Shown here piece after piece: positions 46,309 through 60,598 of a DNA stretch of 64,000 nt; within the stretch, counting starts at the first letter, position 1, and each line of letters starts with the position of its first letter. This DNA is from Jeotgalibacillus sp. R-1-5s-1 (GTDB taxonomy: Bacteria > Bacillota > Bacilli > Bacillales > Jeotgalibacillaceae), in the NCBI RefSeq assembly GCF_004405105.1, contig NZ_SORW01000002.1, forward strand, positions 310,001-374,000. The letters run 5' to 3'. A program made the position numbers and the translations under genes. The notes below the pieces were generated by a model. The model had not been told where the DNA came from. It saw only the letters and a program-made list of their open reading frames with translations, and searched no databases.

Positions 46309-46317
46309 ATTATAGCA
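46309..46317 (-). promoter_or_regulatory. Extended -10 promoter of yicC operon
   Basis: TGCTATAAT on the minus strand is a perfect extended -10 box, about 40 bases ahead of yicC; no good -35 is visible. It lies in the divergent yicC-rqcH gap. Confidence 0.55.
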
Positions 46318-46382
46318 TACAGCAGCAGGAAAAAGATGATAAGATGAAACGGAAACACGAGAAAGTGAAAAGAGGGATTACA

Positions 46383-48095
46383 ATGTCTTTTGACGGAATG
46401 TTTACGAGGGCAACTGCTCACGAATTAAAAGAAAAGCTAGATGGAGGAAGAATCAGCCGGATCCATCAGCCGTATGAAAACGAACTGATATTTGTCATTC
46501 GTGCTAAAGGAAAAAATCATAAATTATTATTATCCGCTCACCCTTCTTATTCACGTATTCAGCTGACAGAAGAGCAATACGACAACCCTGCGACACCTCC
46601 AATGTTTTGCATGCTGCTACGGAAGCACCTTGAGGGATCGATTATTGAATCGATTGAACAAAAAGAAATGGAGCGAATTATTCTAATAGAAGTAAAAGGA
46701 CGGAACGAAATCGGGGATGTCTCCTATAAACAACTGATTGTCGAGATCATGGGACGTCACTCCAACATTATTCTCGTTGATAAGGAACGGAACATGATTC
46801 TAGACAGCATTAAGCATTTAAACCCATCCGTTAACCGCGCGAGAACGATCATGCCAGGATCTCCTCTCCAATGGCCACCTGGGCAGGGAAAGCTGAATCC
46901 GTTTGACGTAACGGAGGATCAGTTCCTACGGGCACTTGACTGGAACTCAGGACGCCTAGATCAACAGATTGTTCAGCAGTTCTCAGGCTTCTCCCCTATA
47001 CTTGCAAAAGAAGTGACACATCGCGCAGGTCTTGCGACACGTGAAGGATTATATAAAGCATTCAGCGAAGTCATTGAAGCATTTCGCTCACATCAATATC
47101 ATCCTGCTTTCATGCATGCTGATGGAAAAGATTATTTCTATCTGATACCACTTAACCATTTGAAGGACAAATCATCTGACTCGTTTGACACACTCGGTCA
47201 GCTCCTCGACCGGTATTATTTCGGCAAAGCTGAACGCGACCGTGTCAGACAGCAGGGGCATGACCTTGAGCGGTTTATTAAAAACGAAAAAGAAAAAAAT
47301 GAGCTGAAAATAAAAAAGCTCGCTAAAACACTTGATCAGGCTGCAGAAGCTGAAAAATACAAGCTGCTTGGTGAACTCGTCACAGCAAACATTTACGGGA
47401 TTAAAAAGGGAATGAAAGAAATAGAGGTTCTGAATTATTATGAAGAGGCTGCTCCTCAGATTACCATTCCACTCGATCCGCGAAAATCACCATCTGAAAA
47501 TGCCCAGCGGTACTTTACGAAATACCAGAAGGCTAAAAATTCAGTGGATATTGTCAAGGAGCAGATCAGTCTTGCAGAAAAAGAGATAGTTTACTTTGAC
47601 CAGCTCATTCAGCAGCTCGACTCCGCATCACCTTCAGACCTTGAAGAGATGCGCGAAGAACTTGCAGAAGAAGGCTATCTGAAAGCTAAAAAAAATAACA
47701 AGAAAAAACAAAAGCCGGTTAAACCGGTTCTTGAAGAATACATGTCTTCAGACGGCACGCTCATTCTGGTCGGAAAAAATAATAAACAAAATGATTACCT
47801 CACGAATAAAGTGGCAGGCAGAGATGAAATCTGGCTGCATACAAAAGATATACCGGGCTCCCATGTGGTTATCCGCGATAAAGAGCCGGAAGAAAAAACC
47901 ATTCTGGAAGCTGCAGCGATCGCAGCTTACTTCAGCAAAGCACGCGCCTCAAGCTCCGTGCCAGTTGATTTCACGAAAATCCGCCATGTAAAAAAACCGA
48001 ACGGGTCAAAGCCTGGATATGTGATTTATGAGCAGCAGGAAACCGTTTATGTAACGCCTGAAGATGAACTGATCAGGCGTTTAAAGAAAAAGTAA
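46383..48095 (+). CDS. rqcH: RqcH (NFACT/Rqc2 homologue)
   Basis: Ribosome-associated quality-control protein that adds alanine tails to stalled nascent chains on 50S subunits. NFACT-N begins [20 protein letters not shown], with [16 protein letters not shown]; helix-hairpin-helix and long coiled-coil regions span about residues 260-430; NFACT-R at the C-terminus includes [21 protein letters not shown] choose the ATG at 46383 with GAGGG seven bases upstream, giving 570 residues (B. subtilis 572). The frame is open far upstream but that part overlaps yicC. It is one of only two genes on the plus strand. Confidence 0.96.
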   Translation: MSFDGMFTRATAHELKEKLDGGRISRIHQPYENELIFVIRAKGKNHKLLLSAHPSYSRIQLTEEQYDNPATPPMFCMLLRKHLEGSIIESIEQKEMERIILIEVKGRNEIGDVSYKQLIVEIMGRHSNIILVDKERNMILDSIKHLNPSVNRARTIMPGSPLQWPPGQGKLNPFDVTEDQFLRALDWNSGRLDQQIVQQFSGFSPILAKEVTHRAGLATREGLYKAFSEVIEAFRSHQYHPAFMHADGKDYFYLIPLNHLKDKSSDSFDTLGQLLDRYYFGKAERDRVRQQGHDLERFIKNEKEKNELKIKKLAKTLDQAAEAEKYKLLGELVTANIYGIKKGMKEIEVLNYYEEAAPQITIPLDPRKSPSENAQRYFTKYQKAKNSVDIVKEQISLAEKEIVYFDQLIQQLDSASPSDLEEMREELAEEGYLKAKKNNKKKQKPVKPVLEEYMSSDGTLILVGKNNKQNDYLTNKVAGRDEIWLHTKDIPGSHVVIRDKEPEEKTILEAAAIAAYFSKARASSSVPVDFTKIRHVKKPNGSKPGYVIYEQQETVYVTPEDELIRRLKKK

Positions 48096-48180
48096 AAACA
48101 GGAAGAAATCCTGTTCTTACCCTAAGTATGCACCATTTTTTACAGCGAATCATTAAAATGGTAATACTTTTCCTGACAAA

Positions 48181-48211
48181 AAAGGGAACGTCCGATATAG
48201 ACGTTCCCTTT
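48181..48211. terminator. Bidirectional terminator between rqcH and the VOC gene
   Basis: Perfect 12-bp stem AAAGGGAACGTC/GACGTTCCCTTT with T-rich tails on both strands, between convergent rqcH and the VOC gene. A smaller hairpin (AACAGGA/TCCTGTT, 48098-48116) follows rqcH directly. Confidence 0.9.
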
Positions 48212-48259
48212 CTTATTTCTGTAATACACCTGTTAACTCCATAAGAGCGGTATTTCAAC

Positions 48260-48631
48260 TCACCAGTGTACTTGCAGTTTATTACCATTAGGGTCGTAAA
48301 AATGGAAAAAAGAATGGCCATGATCTTCTTTTATATCATCAGTCTTAACTTGATGATCAAGTAAATGTTGATGAAATTGAAATAATTCCGGACTTGTAAA
48401 ACCAATGATAAATTCCTGTCTATTGTCTATTGTAAAATGAGCAAATGTTTCATCACCTGATGGAATTAAAATAACTAAAAACGGTCCTTCATTTACTTTT
48501 AAAACGGCGCGCTCTCCGGTAATATTCAGCAATTGAAAACCAAGTATATCTTCATACCATTGAGCAGACCACTCTAAATCTTTTACAGGAATTCTAATAT
48601 AATGCACTTGATCAATAAATGATTTACTCAT
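48260..48631 (-). CDS. VOC-fold (glyoxalase/dioxygenase-like) protein
   Basis: A 123-residue protein with the paired beta-alpha-beta-beta-beta layout of the vicinal oxygen chelate superfamily. It starts QVHYIRIPVKDLEWSAQWYE and ends FHFYDPNGNKLQVHW, the usual first and last VOC motifs (metal-ligand-like His8 region and the DPNGN turn). It has no signal peptide. GGGAGAGGAAACG precedes the ATG. The substrate cannot be read from sequence. It sits between rqcH and pyrE, where B. subtilis carries sulfur-assimilation genes, and its AT-richer sequence suggests later insertion. Confidence 0.8.
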   Translation of the reverse strand: MSKSFIDQVHYIRIPVKDLEWSAQWYEDILGFQLLNITGERAVLKVNEGPFLVILIPSGDETFAHFTIDNRQEFIIGFTSPELFQFHQHLLDHQVKTDDIKEDHGHSFFHFYDPNGNKLQVHW

Positions 48632-48673
48632 CGTTTCCTCTCCCTTATCTCACCTGGTACATTAATAAGTTCC

Positions 48674-48904
48674 CTATGCATTCAGTTTTTTCCTTCCATT
48701 CGATGAAATGAATCTGCGATTTGGAATAATAACGTTCTGACACTTTCGATTAATACCAGGAGAGAAGGAGCTACTTTCATAACCTTTTGAATTATCATCA
48801 AAGGTAATCTTAGTTATTTCGATGCAATTAAATAAATTCCACGAACTCAAATCCTGTTTAAGATCACTGGTTGATTCATTGTATTCAACTAACCACCCGA
48901 TCCT
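48674..48904 (-). pseudogene. Possible gene remnant after pyrE
   Basis: After the pyrE stop the same frame stays open for 76 more codons until TAG at 48674. It contains no methionine and no ribosome site, yet reads protein-like (SSWNLFNCIEITKITFDDN, NVIIPNRRFISSNGRKK). It may be the tail of a lost gene; a chance open frame is also possible. I recognise no family. The rest of the 273-base gap is AT-rich. Confidence 0.25.
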
Positions 48905-49509
48905 CTAAAACTGATCTTTCCATTCCCTCAAATATTCAGCGCTGTTTTTCTCTATGTACCCGCCTTCAACCGCTTCTTCAATCAGTGTGTCAAAGTCCGT
49001 CAGTGAGTAATACGGGACGCCTGCTGTGTCAAAGTTATCTTTTGCTTTTTTGAAGCCATATGTAAACAGACTCACAACACCGGCTACTTCCACTCCTGCT
49101 TCTTTCAGTGCCTGCACAGCTTCGAGGCTGCTTCCACCTGTTGAGATCAGGTCTTCAATGACGACGGCTTTTTCAGCTGTCAGCACTTTGCCTTCAATCT
49201 GATTTCCTTTGCCGTGTTTTTTGGCAGATGAGCGGATATAGTTCATCGGGAGGCCCATTTTTTCACTGACCCAGGCTGCATGAGGGATTCCTGCTGTTGC
49301 GGTACCTGCGATGACACCTGCATCAGGAAATTTTTGTTCAATCAGTTCTTTGAACAGTTCAGCAGCATAAGATCTCACTTCAGGGTAGGACATGGTCAGG
49401 CGATTGTCGCAGTAAATGGGGGATTTGATGCCTGATGCCCAAGTAAATGGATCGTTTGGGCGAAGCTCTACTGCTTTGATTTCAAGTAACATTTGTGCAA
49501 GCTTTTGAT

Positions 49510-49513
<4 letters not shown>
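48905..49513 (-). CDS. pyrE: Orotate phosphoribosyltransferase
   Basis: Joins orotate to PRPP to make OMP. The PRPP-binding motif is [20 protein letters not shown] (about residue 120). The N-terminal ALELKPNDPF-like block is present ([20 protein letters not shown]). The ATG at 49513 overlaps the pyrF stop; the longer frame to 49528 lies in pyrF. It has 202 residues, a little short of the usual 210-216. Last gene of the pyr operon. Confidence 0.97.
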
Positions 49514-51892
<2,379 letters not shown>

Positions 51893-51896
<4 letters not shown>

Positions 51897-54800
51897 ACGA
51901 ATGCCGCCTTTTTCCCTGATTTATTCATTGGCTTCATCGTAAAATTCATAGACTCAAGCACGCTCAGCATGGCTTCCGCCGTATCGAGTGAAGTCAGGCA
52001 GGGAATTCCATTTTCTACCGATTCACGGCGAATTCTGAAGCCGTCACGTGCCGGCTGCTTGCCTTTCGTTAATGTGTTAACGACAAGCTGAATTTCACCT
52101 GACTGGATGCCGTCGATCAGTGTCTTTCCGCTTTCTCCAATTTTACTGATCGTCTCATTCGGAATACCTGCCTCATTTAATACAGCAGCCGTTCCTTCTG
52201 TGGCCAGAATGTGATAACCGAGCTGATGGAACCGTTGTCCAAGTGTTGCCGCAGCTTCTTTATCTTTGTTGGCAACGGTCATGAGAACGGAGCCGTAATG
52301 ACGGATGTTCATGCCCGCTGCCGTCAGCCCTTTATAGAGTGCTTTTTCAAGCGTCTCGTCTTTACCGATGACTTCTCCGGTTGATTTCATTTCAGGTCCG
52401 AGCGTAATATCGACACGCTTCAGCTTAGCAAAAGAGAAGACAGGTACTTTTACATAAACTCCATTGACCGGATCGAGCAGCCCTGTTCCAAACCCGAATG
52501 ATGTGACTGATTCACCAAGAATGGCTTTCGTCGCAATGTTCGCCATCGGTACACCTGTGATTTTACTCATAAACGGCACGGTGCGGCTCGATCTTGGATT
52601 GACTTCGAGCACATACACTTCACCTTTTGAAATAACGTACTGAATGTTGATCAGACCTTTAATATTGAGTCCTTTTGCCAGGCGGACTGTATAATCCTCA
52701 AGCGTTGAAATGTGTTCAGTTGTCAACGTCTGAGGCGGATACACGGCAATGGAGTCCCCTGAGTGAACACCGGCACGTTCAATGTGTTCCATAATACCCG
52801 GGATCAGCACGTTTTCTCCATCACAGATTGCGTCCACTTCAATTTCTTTTCCTGTCAGGTAACGGTCAATTAACACAGGATGCTCAGGGCTTGCCTTTAC
52901 CGCACTCGTCATATACTGACGCAGCTCCTGCTCCTGATAGACGATTTCCATCGCTCTGCCACCAAGCACGTATGATGGACGAACGAGCACCGGATAACCG
53001 ATTCGGTTGGCGATCGATACGGCCTCTTCCTCTGACACGGCCGTCTGTCCTTCCGGTTGCGGGATGCCAAGCTTCTTAAGCGTCTTTTCAAACTGATCAC
53101 GGTTTTCTGCGCGATCAAGATCTTCAAGTGAAGTTCCGAGGATTTTAACACCTCTTTCAGCAAGGCCGTCAGCTAGATTAATGGCTGTTTGTCCTCCGAA
53201 CTGAACGACAACCCCTTCTGGCTTTTCAAGGTCAATAATATGCATAACATCCTCAAGCGTCAGCGGTTCAAAATACAGCTTGTCTGAAATAGAGAAGTCA
53301 GTTGAAACCGTCTCAGGGTTACTATTGATGACTATTGCTTCATATCCGGCTTCCTTAATCGCCCACACTGAGTGTACCGTTGCATAATCAAACTCCACGC
53401 CCTGACCGATACGGATCGGACCGGATCCAAGCACGATCACCTTTTTGCGGTTGCTGACAACTGATTCATTTTCCTCCTCATACGTTCCGTAAAAATACGG
53501 TGTGGAAGATTCAAATTCTGCAGCGCACGTGTCCACCATTTTATAAACAGGGATGATGTCCGCCTGCTTGCGTCTTTCATAAATGGCAAGCTCTGTCGTG
53601 TTCCAGAGTGATGCGATCGTTTTATCACTGAAGCCCATTCTCTTTGCTTCATAAAGTGTTTCATCAGACTGACCGGCAGCCAGTTCTTTTTCAAATTGAA
53701 CGATTTTATTCATTTTATTAAGAAAGAAAAGATCAATTTTGCTCCAGTCATGGATCTCTTCCACGGTCACACCCATTCTCAGTGCTTCACCAATATAAAA
53801 CAGGCGTTCATCTCCAGCCTTCCTGATTCGTCTTTCAATCCACGCAGGTTCGTGTGTACCGATTTCAAGATGATATACATCGTTTTCAAGGGAGCGCACT
53901 GCTTTTAAAAGAGATTCCTCAATGCTGCGGCCAATGGCCATCACTTCACCAGTCGCTTTCATCTGAGTGCCAAGATTACGCTTAGCTGATTCGAATTTAT
54001 CAAAAGGCCATCTCGGAATTTTAGTGACGACGTAATCAAGTGCAGGTTCAAAGCATGCGTACGAGCTGCCTGTCACCGGGTTAATCATTTCATCAAGCGT
54101 CAGACCGACCGCAATTTTGGCTGCAAGCTTGGCAATCGGATAGCCGGTTGCTTTTGAAGCAAGCGCTGATGAGCGGCTGACACGCGGATTGACTTCAATA
54201 ATGTAGTATTGAAAACTGTCAGGGTCGAGTGCAAGCTGAACGTTACAGCCGCCTTCAATACCAAGTGCGCGGATGATTTTCAGTGAGCAGTCACGAAGCA
54301 TCTGATATTCCCGGTCACTCAGTGTCTGGGAAGGTGCGACCACGATTGAATCTCCCGTATGAATGCCGACCGGATCAATGTTTTCCATATTACAGACAAC
54401 GATTGCATGGTCATCTTTATCACGCATCACTTCATATTCGATTTCCTTGAAGCCTGCGATACTTTTCTCAAGGAGACATTGGGTAACCGGGCTGTATTTC
54501 AGGCCTGATGAAACGATTTCAATGAGTTCTTTTTCATCATGACAAATTCCGCCTCCTGTCCCCCCGAGTGTAAAAGCAGGACGGACGATGACCGGGTAGC
54601 CGATCTCATTAACAAAAGCAAACGCTTCTTCGAGGTTATGAATGATCTCACTTTGAGGAACCGGCTCATTCAGTTCATTCATGAGATTGCGGAACAGATC
54701 GCGATCTTCAGCCTGCTGAATGGCTGACAGCTTTGTACCGAGGATTTCAACATTACACTCTTCAAGAATACCGCTTTCTGACAGCTCTACAGCCAGATTA

Positions 54801-55087
54801 AGTGCGGTTTGTCCTCCAAGCGTTGGAAGAAGCGCATCCGGGCGCTCCATGCGGATAATTCTTGAAATAAACTCAACCGTTAATGGCTCCATGTATACTT
54901 TATCCGCGATTTCCGTATCGGTCATAATGGTGGCGGGGTTTGAGTTAACAAGAACTACCCGGTAGCCTTCTTCTTTCAGAGCAAGGCAAGCCTGTGTCCC
55001 TGCGTAATCAAATTCTGCTGCCTGACCAATGACAATCGGACCTGAACCGATCACAAGAATGGAATTAATATCTGTACGTTTAGGCAT
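51893..55087 (-). CDS. carB: Carbamoyl-phosphate synthase, large subunit
   Basis: Makes carbamoyl phosphate from bicarbonate, ammonia and 2 ATP. Two homologous ATP-grasp halves are visible: [20 protein letters not shown] at the start and [20 protein letters not shown] near residue 550, each followed by a [18 protein letters not shown] block. The C-terminal MGS-like domain is the regulatory part. The start at MPKRTDIN, 55087, overlaps the carA stop by eight bases, with GGGGGATATGCAGC upstream. It has 1064 residues (B. subtilis 1071). This is the pyrimidine-operon copy (pyrAB). Confidence 0.97.
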
Positions 55088-56171
55088 GCTGCATATCCCC
55101 CTTAGCTGTTTCACTCATCAGTTTAAGAAACCGGTCAAATAATTCGTTCGCATCTTCAGGACCCGGTGCTGCTTCCGGATGATACTGGACGGAAAAAGCG
55201 AGTCCATTTTCGTGTGCAATCCCTTCAACAGTACCGTCGTTTAATGCTTTATGTGTTACCTGTAATGCGGTTCCTTCAAGAGATTTTTCATCAACTGCAT
55301 AGCCGTGATTCTGTGCCGTAATGGCGACTTTCCCTGTAGAGAGCTCCTTGACTGGATGGTTGGATCCGCGGTGACCGAATGTCAGTTTAAATGTGTCCGC
55401 ACCCCCAGCGAGTGCTAACAGCTGATGGCCGAGACAGATGCCGAATATCGGCACTTTTCCAATAAGATTTTTCACCGTTTCTGTTGATTCAGGTACCGAC
55501 TTTGGATCCCCCGGTCCATTCGACAGGACCACACCGTCCGGATTAAGGTGTAAAATCTCTTTTGCCGTCGTCTGGTAAGGAACGACAATGACGTCACATT
55601 GACGTTTATTAAGTTCACGAAGAATACCGTGCTTCATTCCATAATCAATCACCACGACGCGGTTTCCTCTTCCAGGACTCGGATAAGGTGACTTCGTTGA
55701 TACTTGTTCCACCTGATTCACCGGAAATGATGTTGCTTTTAACTCCTGCACAACCTTTTCAACATCCGTTTCAGCCGGACAGATCTTTCCTTTCATCGTT
55801 CCGTGACTGCGCAGAAGACGTGTCAGCCTTCTCGTGTCAACACCTGAAAGTCCGGGAATCTTTTTTTCCTTTAACAGCTCGTCAATGCTTGCTTCACTGC
55901 GGAAATTCGAAGGAAGATCACATTCCTCTCTTACGATCAGCGCTTTAATAAATGGATGAATGGATTCAAAGTCATCCCGGTTGATGCCGTAGTTGCCAAT
56001 CAACGGATACGTAAGCACCACCATCTGTCCGCAGTACGATGGATCAGATAGAATTTCCTGATAGCCAGTCATCCCAGTATTAAATACGACTTCACCTGAT
56101 GTTTCTTCTGTTGCTCCAAATCCTTTACCGTTAAATACTGAACCATCTTCAAGTACAAGCAGCTTTTTCAT
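55080..56171 (-). CDS. carA: Carbamoyl-phosphate synthase, small subunit
   Basis: Glutaminase subunit feeding ammonia to CarB. The nucleophilic cysteine is in [17 protein letters not shown] (about residue 245) and the His-Glu pair in [16 protein letters not shown]. The N-terminal domain holds [20 protein letters not shown]. It has 363 residues. It follows pyrC without a gap, with CAGGAGG as ribosome site (pyrAA in B. subtilis). Confidence 0.97.
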   Translation of the reverse strand: MKKLLVLEDGSVFNGKGFGATEETSGEVVFNTGMTGYQEILSDPSYCGQMVVLTYPLIGNYGINRDDFESIHPFIKALIVREECDLPSNFRSEASIDELLKEKKIPGLSGVDTRRLTRLLRSHGTMKGKICPAETDVEKVVQELKATSFPVNQVEQVSTKSPYPSPGRGNRVVVIDYGMKHGILRELNKRQCDVIVVPYQTTAKEILHLNPDGVVLSNGPGDPKSVPESTETVKNLIGKVPIFGICLGHQLLALAGGADTFKLTFGHRGSNHPVKELSTGKVAITAQNHGYAVDEKSLEGTALQVTHKALNDGTVEGIAHENGLAFSVQYHPEAAPGPEDANELFDRFLKLMSETAKGDMQHA

Positions 56172-57437
56172 TTATTTAACCTCCTGAAAGACAATTATTC
56201 CGCTTTTGATCGTCATCACCGGTTTTCCTGTTACCTTTTCTCCATGAAATGGTGTGTTTTTTCCTTTTGACAGAAATTCGCTGCGTTCAATCACATGCTC
56301 TTCCTGGCAATCAAGCAGCACCAGATCAGCCACACTGTTCTGTTGAATTCGCCCGGTCTCGAGGCTGAACACTTCAGAAGGCTTTACTGCGAGCCACTCA
56401 ATCAGCTGCTCCAGCGTCCATTTTCCCGTTTGAACGAATTCCGTATAGAGGAGCGAAAACGCAGTCTCAATTCCTGAAATACCAAACGGTGCCCGAAGCA
56501 TACCTTCTTTCTTCTCTTCTTCTGTGTGAGGGGCATGATCTGTGGCAATAAAATCAATTGTTCCATCTTCGAGTCCCTCTATTAACGCTGCCTGGTCCTC
56601 CTTAGACCTGAGCGGCGGGTTCATCTTAAAGTCTGCATGATCACCCGGGATATCATGTTCGTTTAATAAAAGGTGGTGCGGCGTGACTTCTGCCGTCACG
56701 TGAATGCCTGCCTTCTTGGCATCGCGGATGACGCGCACTGATTCCTTTGTGGAAACGTGGCAGACGTGGTAGTGACAACCTGTTGCTTCAGCCAGCAGCA
56801 CATCCCGCGCAATCTGAACGGACTCACAAACGGATGGGATACCTGGCAGCCCAAGCTCTTTTGATTTCTCTCCATCATGCATGCAGCCACCGTGAATCAG
56901 CGTATTATCTTCACAGTGCGCAACAATTGCTTTATTCAGTGAAGCGGCTTTTTGCATCGCCTTTAACATCTGATCGGCACTCTGTACCCCTACCCCGTCG
57001 TCTGTGAAAGCAAAGGCGCCCGCTTGTGCCAGAGCCTCCATATCCGTCAGCTCTTTACCTGCCTGATTGGTCGTAATTGCCGCATAAGGCAGCACCGAGA
57101 TACATGCATTTTGCTTGATTTTTTCCTGTATGTTTTGAAGTGTTTCAAGGTCATCCGGGACCGGCCGCGTATTTGGCATGGCACAGACTGTTGTATAACC
57201 GCCTTTTGCCGCAGCCAGCGTCCCTGTTTTGATTGTTTCTTTTTTCTCCCCACCAGGCTCTCTGAGATGTACGTGAACATCTACAAATCCCGGTGCAAGA
57301 TACAATTCATCTGCGTCGATGACCTGTTCATTATGTAATGGCGCTAACGAACCGGTTTCTGTAATTGTTCCATCTGAGACCCTGACATCTGTTATGCCTT
57401 TTTTAAATACGTTTGCCCCTTTAATTAATAAGCTCAT
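56172..57437 (-). CDS. pyrC: Dihydroorotase
   Basis: Zinc amidohydrolase that cyclises carbamoyl aspartate to dihydroorotate. Metal motifs are [19 protein letters not shown] (about residue 55), [15 protein letters not shown] and [13 protein letters not shown] (about residue 300). It has 421 residues (B. subtilis 428). The start lies within the end of pyrB (17-base overlap) after GGGAGGAATTAAAAC. Confidence 0.97.
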   Translation of the reverse strand: MSLLIKGANVFKKGITDVRVSDGTITETGSLAPLHNEQVIDADELYLAPGFVDVHVHLREPGGEKKETIKTGTLAAAKGGYTTVCAMPNTRPVPDDLETLQNIQEKIKQNACISVLPYAAITTNQAGKELTDMEALAQAGAFAFTDDGVGVQSADQMLKAMQKAASLNKAIVAHCEDNTLIHGGCMHDGEKSKELGLPGIPSVCESVQIARDVLLAEATGCHYHVCHVSTKESVRVIRDAKKAGIHVTAEVTPHHLLLNEHDIPGDHADFKMNPPLRSKEDQAALIEGLEDGTIDFIATDHAPHTEEEKKEGMLRAPFGISGIETAFSLLYTEFVQTGKWTLEQLIEWLAVKPSEVFSLETGRIQQNSVADLVLLDCQEEHVIERSEFLSKGKNTPFHGEKVTGKPVMTIKSGIIVFQEVK

Positions 57438-58326
57438 GTTTTAATTCCTCCCGTTTTAATATTACGTACTGCAGCATCGCCATTCTCGTTGGCACGCCAT
57501 TTTCCATCTGTTTGAATATACGGGAGCGTGAGCATTCCACGAGCTCATCAGCAATCTCCACACCCCGGTTCACCGGTGCCGGATGGAGAATAATGCTTTT
57601 ATGCTTCATTCTCTTTTCGCGCTCCACCGTCAGACCGAATTCCTGATGATACTTCTCTTTTGTAAACGACTCACCAAATGTATGCCGTTCATGCTGAACC
57701 CGGAGCAGCATAAGCGCATCACTCGTTTTTACGGCTTCATCCATCGGGATAAATGGAACATCCGGCATCTCAGGATCTCTCCACTGTTCAGGTCCTGTAA
57801 AATTAACATCAGCTCCAAGCCTTTTTAAAGCAAAAGTGTTTGACCTCGCCACACGGCTGTGCCGGATATCACCTGCAATGGTCACTTTCACGCCTTCAAA
57901 AGTTCCGAACTCCTGGTAGATCGTCAGGAGATCTAGCATACACTGCGAAGGATGATGCCCCATACCGTCTCCACCATTGATTAAAGAAATGGAGACATGA
58001 TCTTTCAGCGCATCAAAATACCGTTCCTCACTATGACGGATGACCGCTACATCCACCCCGATTGCTTCAAGCGTTTTGACTGTATCGTAGAGGGATTCAC
58101 CTTTATGAACCGAGGCAGTCCCCGGGTCAAAGGAAAGAACATTCATTCCAAGCTTTTTTTGTGCCATTTCAAAGCTGCACTTTGTTCGCGTACTGTTTTC
58201 AAAAAACAGGTTCACTGCATATTTTTCAGGCATTGGAATCGGCTTCTGATGTTTCAGCACCTGTGCCTGCTGGATCACCTCAAAAATATCTTCAACTGAT
58301 AGCTCGTCCATGGTTAAAAAATGCAT
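57421..58326 (-). CDS. pyrB: Aspartate carbamoyltransferase
   Basis: First committed pyrimidine step: carbamoyl phosphate plus aspartate. Carbamoyl-phosphate site [20 protein letters not shown] (about residue 44), [17 protein letters not shown], and aspartate loop [10 protein letters not shown]. It has 301 residues (B. subtilis 304). No regulatory PyrI gene is nearby, as expected for Bacilli. It is preceded by a PyrR attenuator. Confidence 0.97.
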   Translation of the reverse strand: MHFLTMDELSVEDIFEVIQQAQVLKHQKPIPMPEKYAVNLFFENSTRTKCSFEMAQKKLGMNVLSFDPGTASVHKGESLYDTVKTLEAIGVDVAVIRHSEERYFDALKDHVSISLINGGDGMGHHPSQCMLDLLTIYQEFGTFEGVKVTIAGDIRHSRVARSNTFALKRLGADVNFTGPEQWRDPEMPDVPFIPMDEAVKTSDALMLLRVQHERHTFGESFTKEKYHQEFGLTVEREKRMKHKSIILHPAPVNRGVEIADELVECSRSRIFKQMENGVPTRMAMLQYVILKREELKHELIN

Positions 58327-58356
58327 TCTGATCCTCTCCTTCTTGATTTGAGTATG

Positions 58357-58445
58357 AAAAAACCGCCTTCTATGCTTCCAGAAGGCGGTTTTAGACAGAC
58401 GGATCCCGTCAAAACCCCTTTGAAAGCCTCTCTGGACTTCATTTA
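58357..58445 (-). promoter_or_regulatory. PyrR attenuator before pyrB
   Basis: On the minus strand the PyrR-binding loop GTCCAGAGAGGCTTTC (58436-58421) lies ahead of a terminator hairpin ACCGCCTTCTGG...AAGGCGGT with six T residues (58357-58392). With UMP or UTP, PyrR would favour the terminator. It fills the pyrP-pyrB gap. Confidence 0.92.
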
Positions 58446-58452
58446 AAAGGAT

Positions 58453-59781
58453 TTAAGCAGCTTTATTCTTTTCGTTAAATAATGTTTCTTCTTCTTTTCT
58501 TCTGCCCGGCAGAATGAGATTAAGCGCGATCCCGATGATGGCAGCAAGCGCCATGCCAGGAAGGACGAATGTTTCTGTAAACTGTACGTATGCACCGCCT
58601 ACTCCGATAATCATGATCACAGATGCGATAATCAGATTTCTTTTATGAGAGAAATCCACTTTTGCTTCGATCAGCATGCGGAGACCGCTTGATGCAATGA
58701 TCCCGAACAGCAGGATCGATACCCCGCCCATAACCGGAGTCGGAATGGAGCTGATCAGTGCAGAGATTTTACCGACAAAACCGAACAGGATCGCAAGCAC
58801 AGCTGCTCCTCCAATGACAAACACACTAAAGATTCTCGTGATTGCAAGCACGCCGATATTTTCCCCGTACGTCGTATTTGGCGGACCGCCAATCATCGCT
58901 GCAATCATTGTTGCCACTCCGTCACCAAGAATCGAACGGTGAAGACCCGGCTTTTCTAAAAAGTTTCTTCCAACCACCTTACTAACCACCATCTGATGAC
59001 CTGTATGCTCGGATAATGTCACGATGGCGATTGGTACCATGATAATGATGCCTGTCCATGAAAATGCAGGCGTATAATCAACAAACGGGATGAATAAATC
59101 CGGTACTGCGAACCATGGCGCGTCGAGCACCTGCTGAAAGTCCACAAGCCCTGCAAAAAGTGCTGCGATATATCCACCTGCTATACCGATCAGAATCGGA
59201 ATCAGACCAAAAATCTTTTTAAAGTAAATCGAAGCGATCACTGTTATCGCAAGTGTAATCAGCGCTACCGCAATATGCGTTCCGCTGTAAATGAACTCAG
59301 CTGGATTCTCAGCTAGTGGATTTTCATACATCGCCATATTCACAGCGGTACCTGCAAGTCCGAGCCCGATGACGATAATGACCGGACCTACCACAACCGG
59401 CGGAAGGATTCTCATTAACCAGCTGACGCCGAATTTATAAATTAAGAGTGCGACAAGTCCGTAGGCAAGCCCTGCGAAAAACGCACCAAGCATCGCCGCT
59501 CCGGGACCTCCAAGCTGTGTAGCCGTAATAATCGGTACAATAAAGGCGAAGGATGATCCAAGATAAGCAGGAATCTGTCCTTTTGTAATCAGAAGATAAG
59601 CAAGTGTTCCCAGTCCGCTTGAGATCAGCGCTACAGCCGGGCTGAGTCCCACAAGCATCGGTACAAGGACCGTTGCGCCAAACATAGCGAATAAGTGCTG
59701 AAGGCTTAATGTCAGCCATTGATCCCATTTCGGTTTTTCCTCAACATCAAGTACCGGTTTAACTCTTTCAGTGTTTTCCAC
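58453..59781 (-). CDS. pyrP: Uracil permease (UraA/NCS2 family)
   Basis: Proton-linked uracil importer in the cytoplasmic membrane. Multiple hydrophobic helices are visible from residue 25 on (about 12-14). Family blocks include LQHLFAMFGATVLVPMLVG and the substrate helix region TLSEHTGHQMVVSKVVGRNF and GGPPNTTYGENIGVLAITR. It has 442 residues (B. subtilis 435). The start is GTG at 59781 with AGGAGG eight bases upstream. Between pyrR and pyrB, each boundary with its own attenuator. Confidence 0.97.
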   Translation of the reverse strand: MENTERVKPVLDVEEKPKWDQWLTLSLQHLFAMFGATVLVPMLVGLSPAVALISSGLGTLAYLLITKGQIPAYLGSSFAFIVPIITATQLGGPGAAMLGAFFAGLAYGLVALLIYKFGVSWLMRILPPVVVGPVIIVIGLGLAGTAVNMAMYENPLAENPAEFIYSGTHIAVALITLAITVIASIYFKKIFGLIPILIGIAGGYIAALFAGLVDFQQVLDAPWFAVPDLFIPFVDYTPAFSWTGIIIMVPIAIVTLSEHTGHQMVVSKVVGRNFLEKPGLHRSILGDGVATMIAAMIGGPPNTTYGENIGVLAITRIFSVFVIGGAAVLAILFGFVGKISALISSIPTPVMGGVSILLFGIIASSGLRMLIEAKVDFSHKRNLIIASVIMIIGVGGAYVQFTETFVLPGMALAAIIGIALNLILPGRRKEEETLFNEKNKAA

Positions 59782-59798
59782 GATTCATTCCTCCTATT

Positions 59799-59893
59799 AA
59801 AAAACCTCTTTGCCAGGCATGGCAAAGAGGCACAGGAAGACATACTTGTCCTCGTGTATTCTCCTTTGCCAGCCTCTCTGGACTGCATTAAAG
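59799..59893 (-). promoter_or_regulatory. PyrR attenuator before pyrP
   Basis: On the minus strand GTCCAGAGAGGCTGGC, the PyrR loop, begins at 59883; the terminator CCTCTTTGCC/GGCAAAGAGG with TTTTTT follows (59799-59830). The loop flank GGCTGGCAAAGG can pair with terminator sequence, as needed for alternative folding. Confidence 0.93.
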
Positions 59894-59897
59894 GATG

Positions 59898-60555
<658 letters not shown>

Positions 60556-60569
60556 ATTAAGTTGTTCTC

Positions 60570-60598
60570 ATTGTATCGGGATCACCTGCAAAAGTCAA
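60570..60598 (-). promoter_or_regulatory. Promoter of the pyr operon
   Basis: On the minus strand TTGACT (60598-60593), 17 bases, TACAAT (60575-60570). The -35 box overlaps the stop codon of the upstream rluD-type gene. Transcription would begin just before the PyrR leader. Confidence 0.82.

Noticed and set aside
46188-46382. Upstream extension of rqcH
   Set aside because: The frame is open but overlaps yicC in antisense; family similarity begins only at the ATG at 46383, which has a ribosome site.
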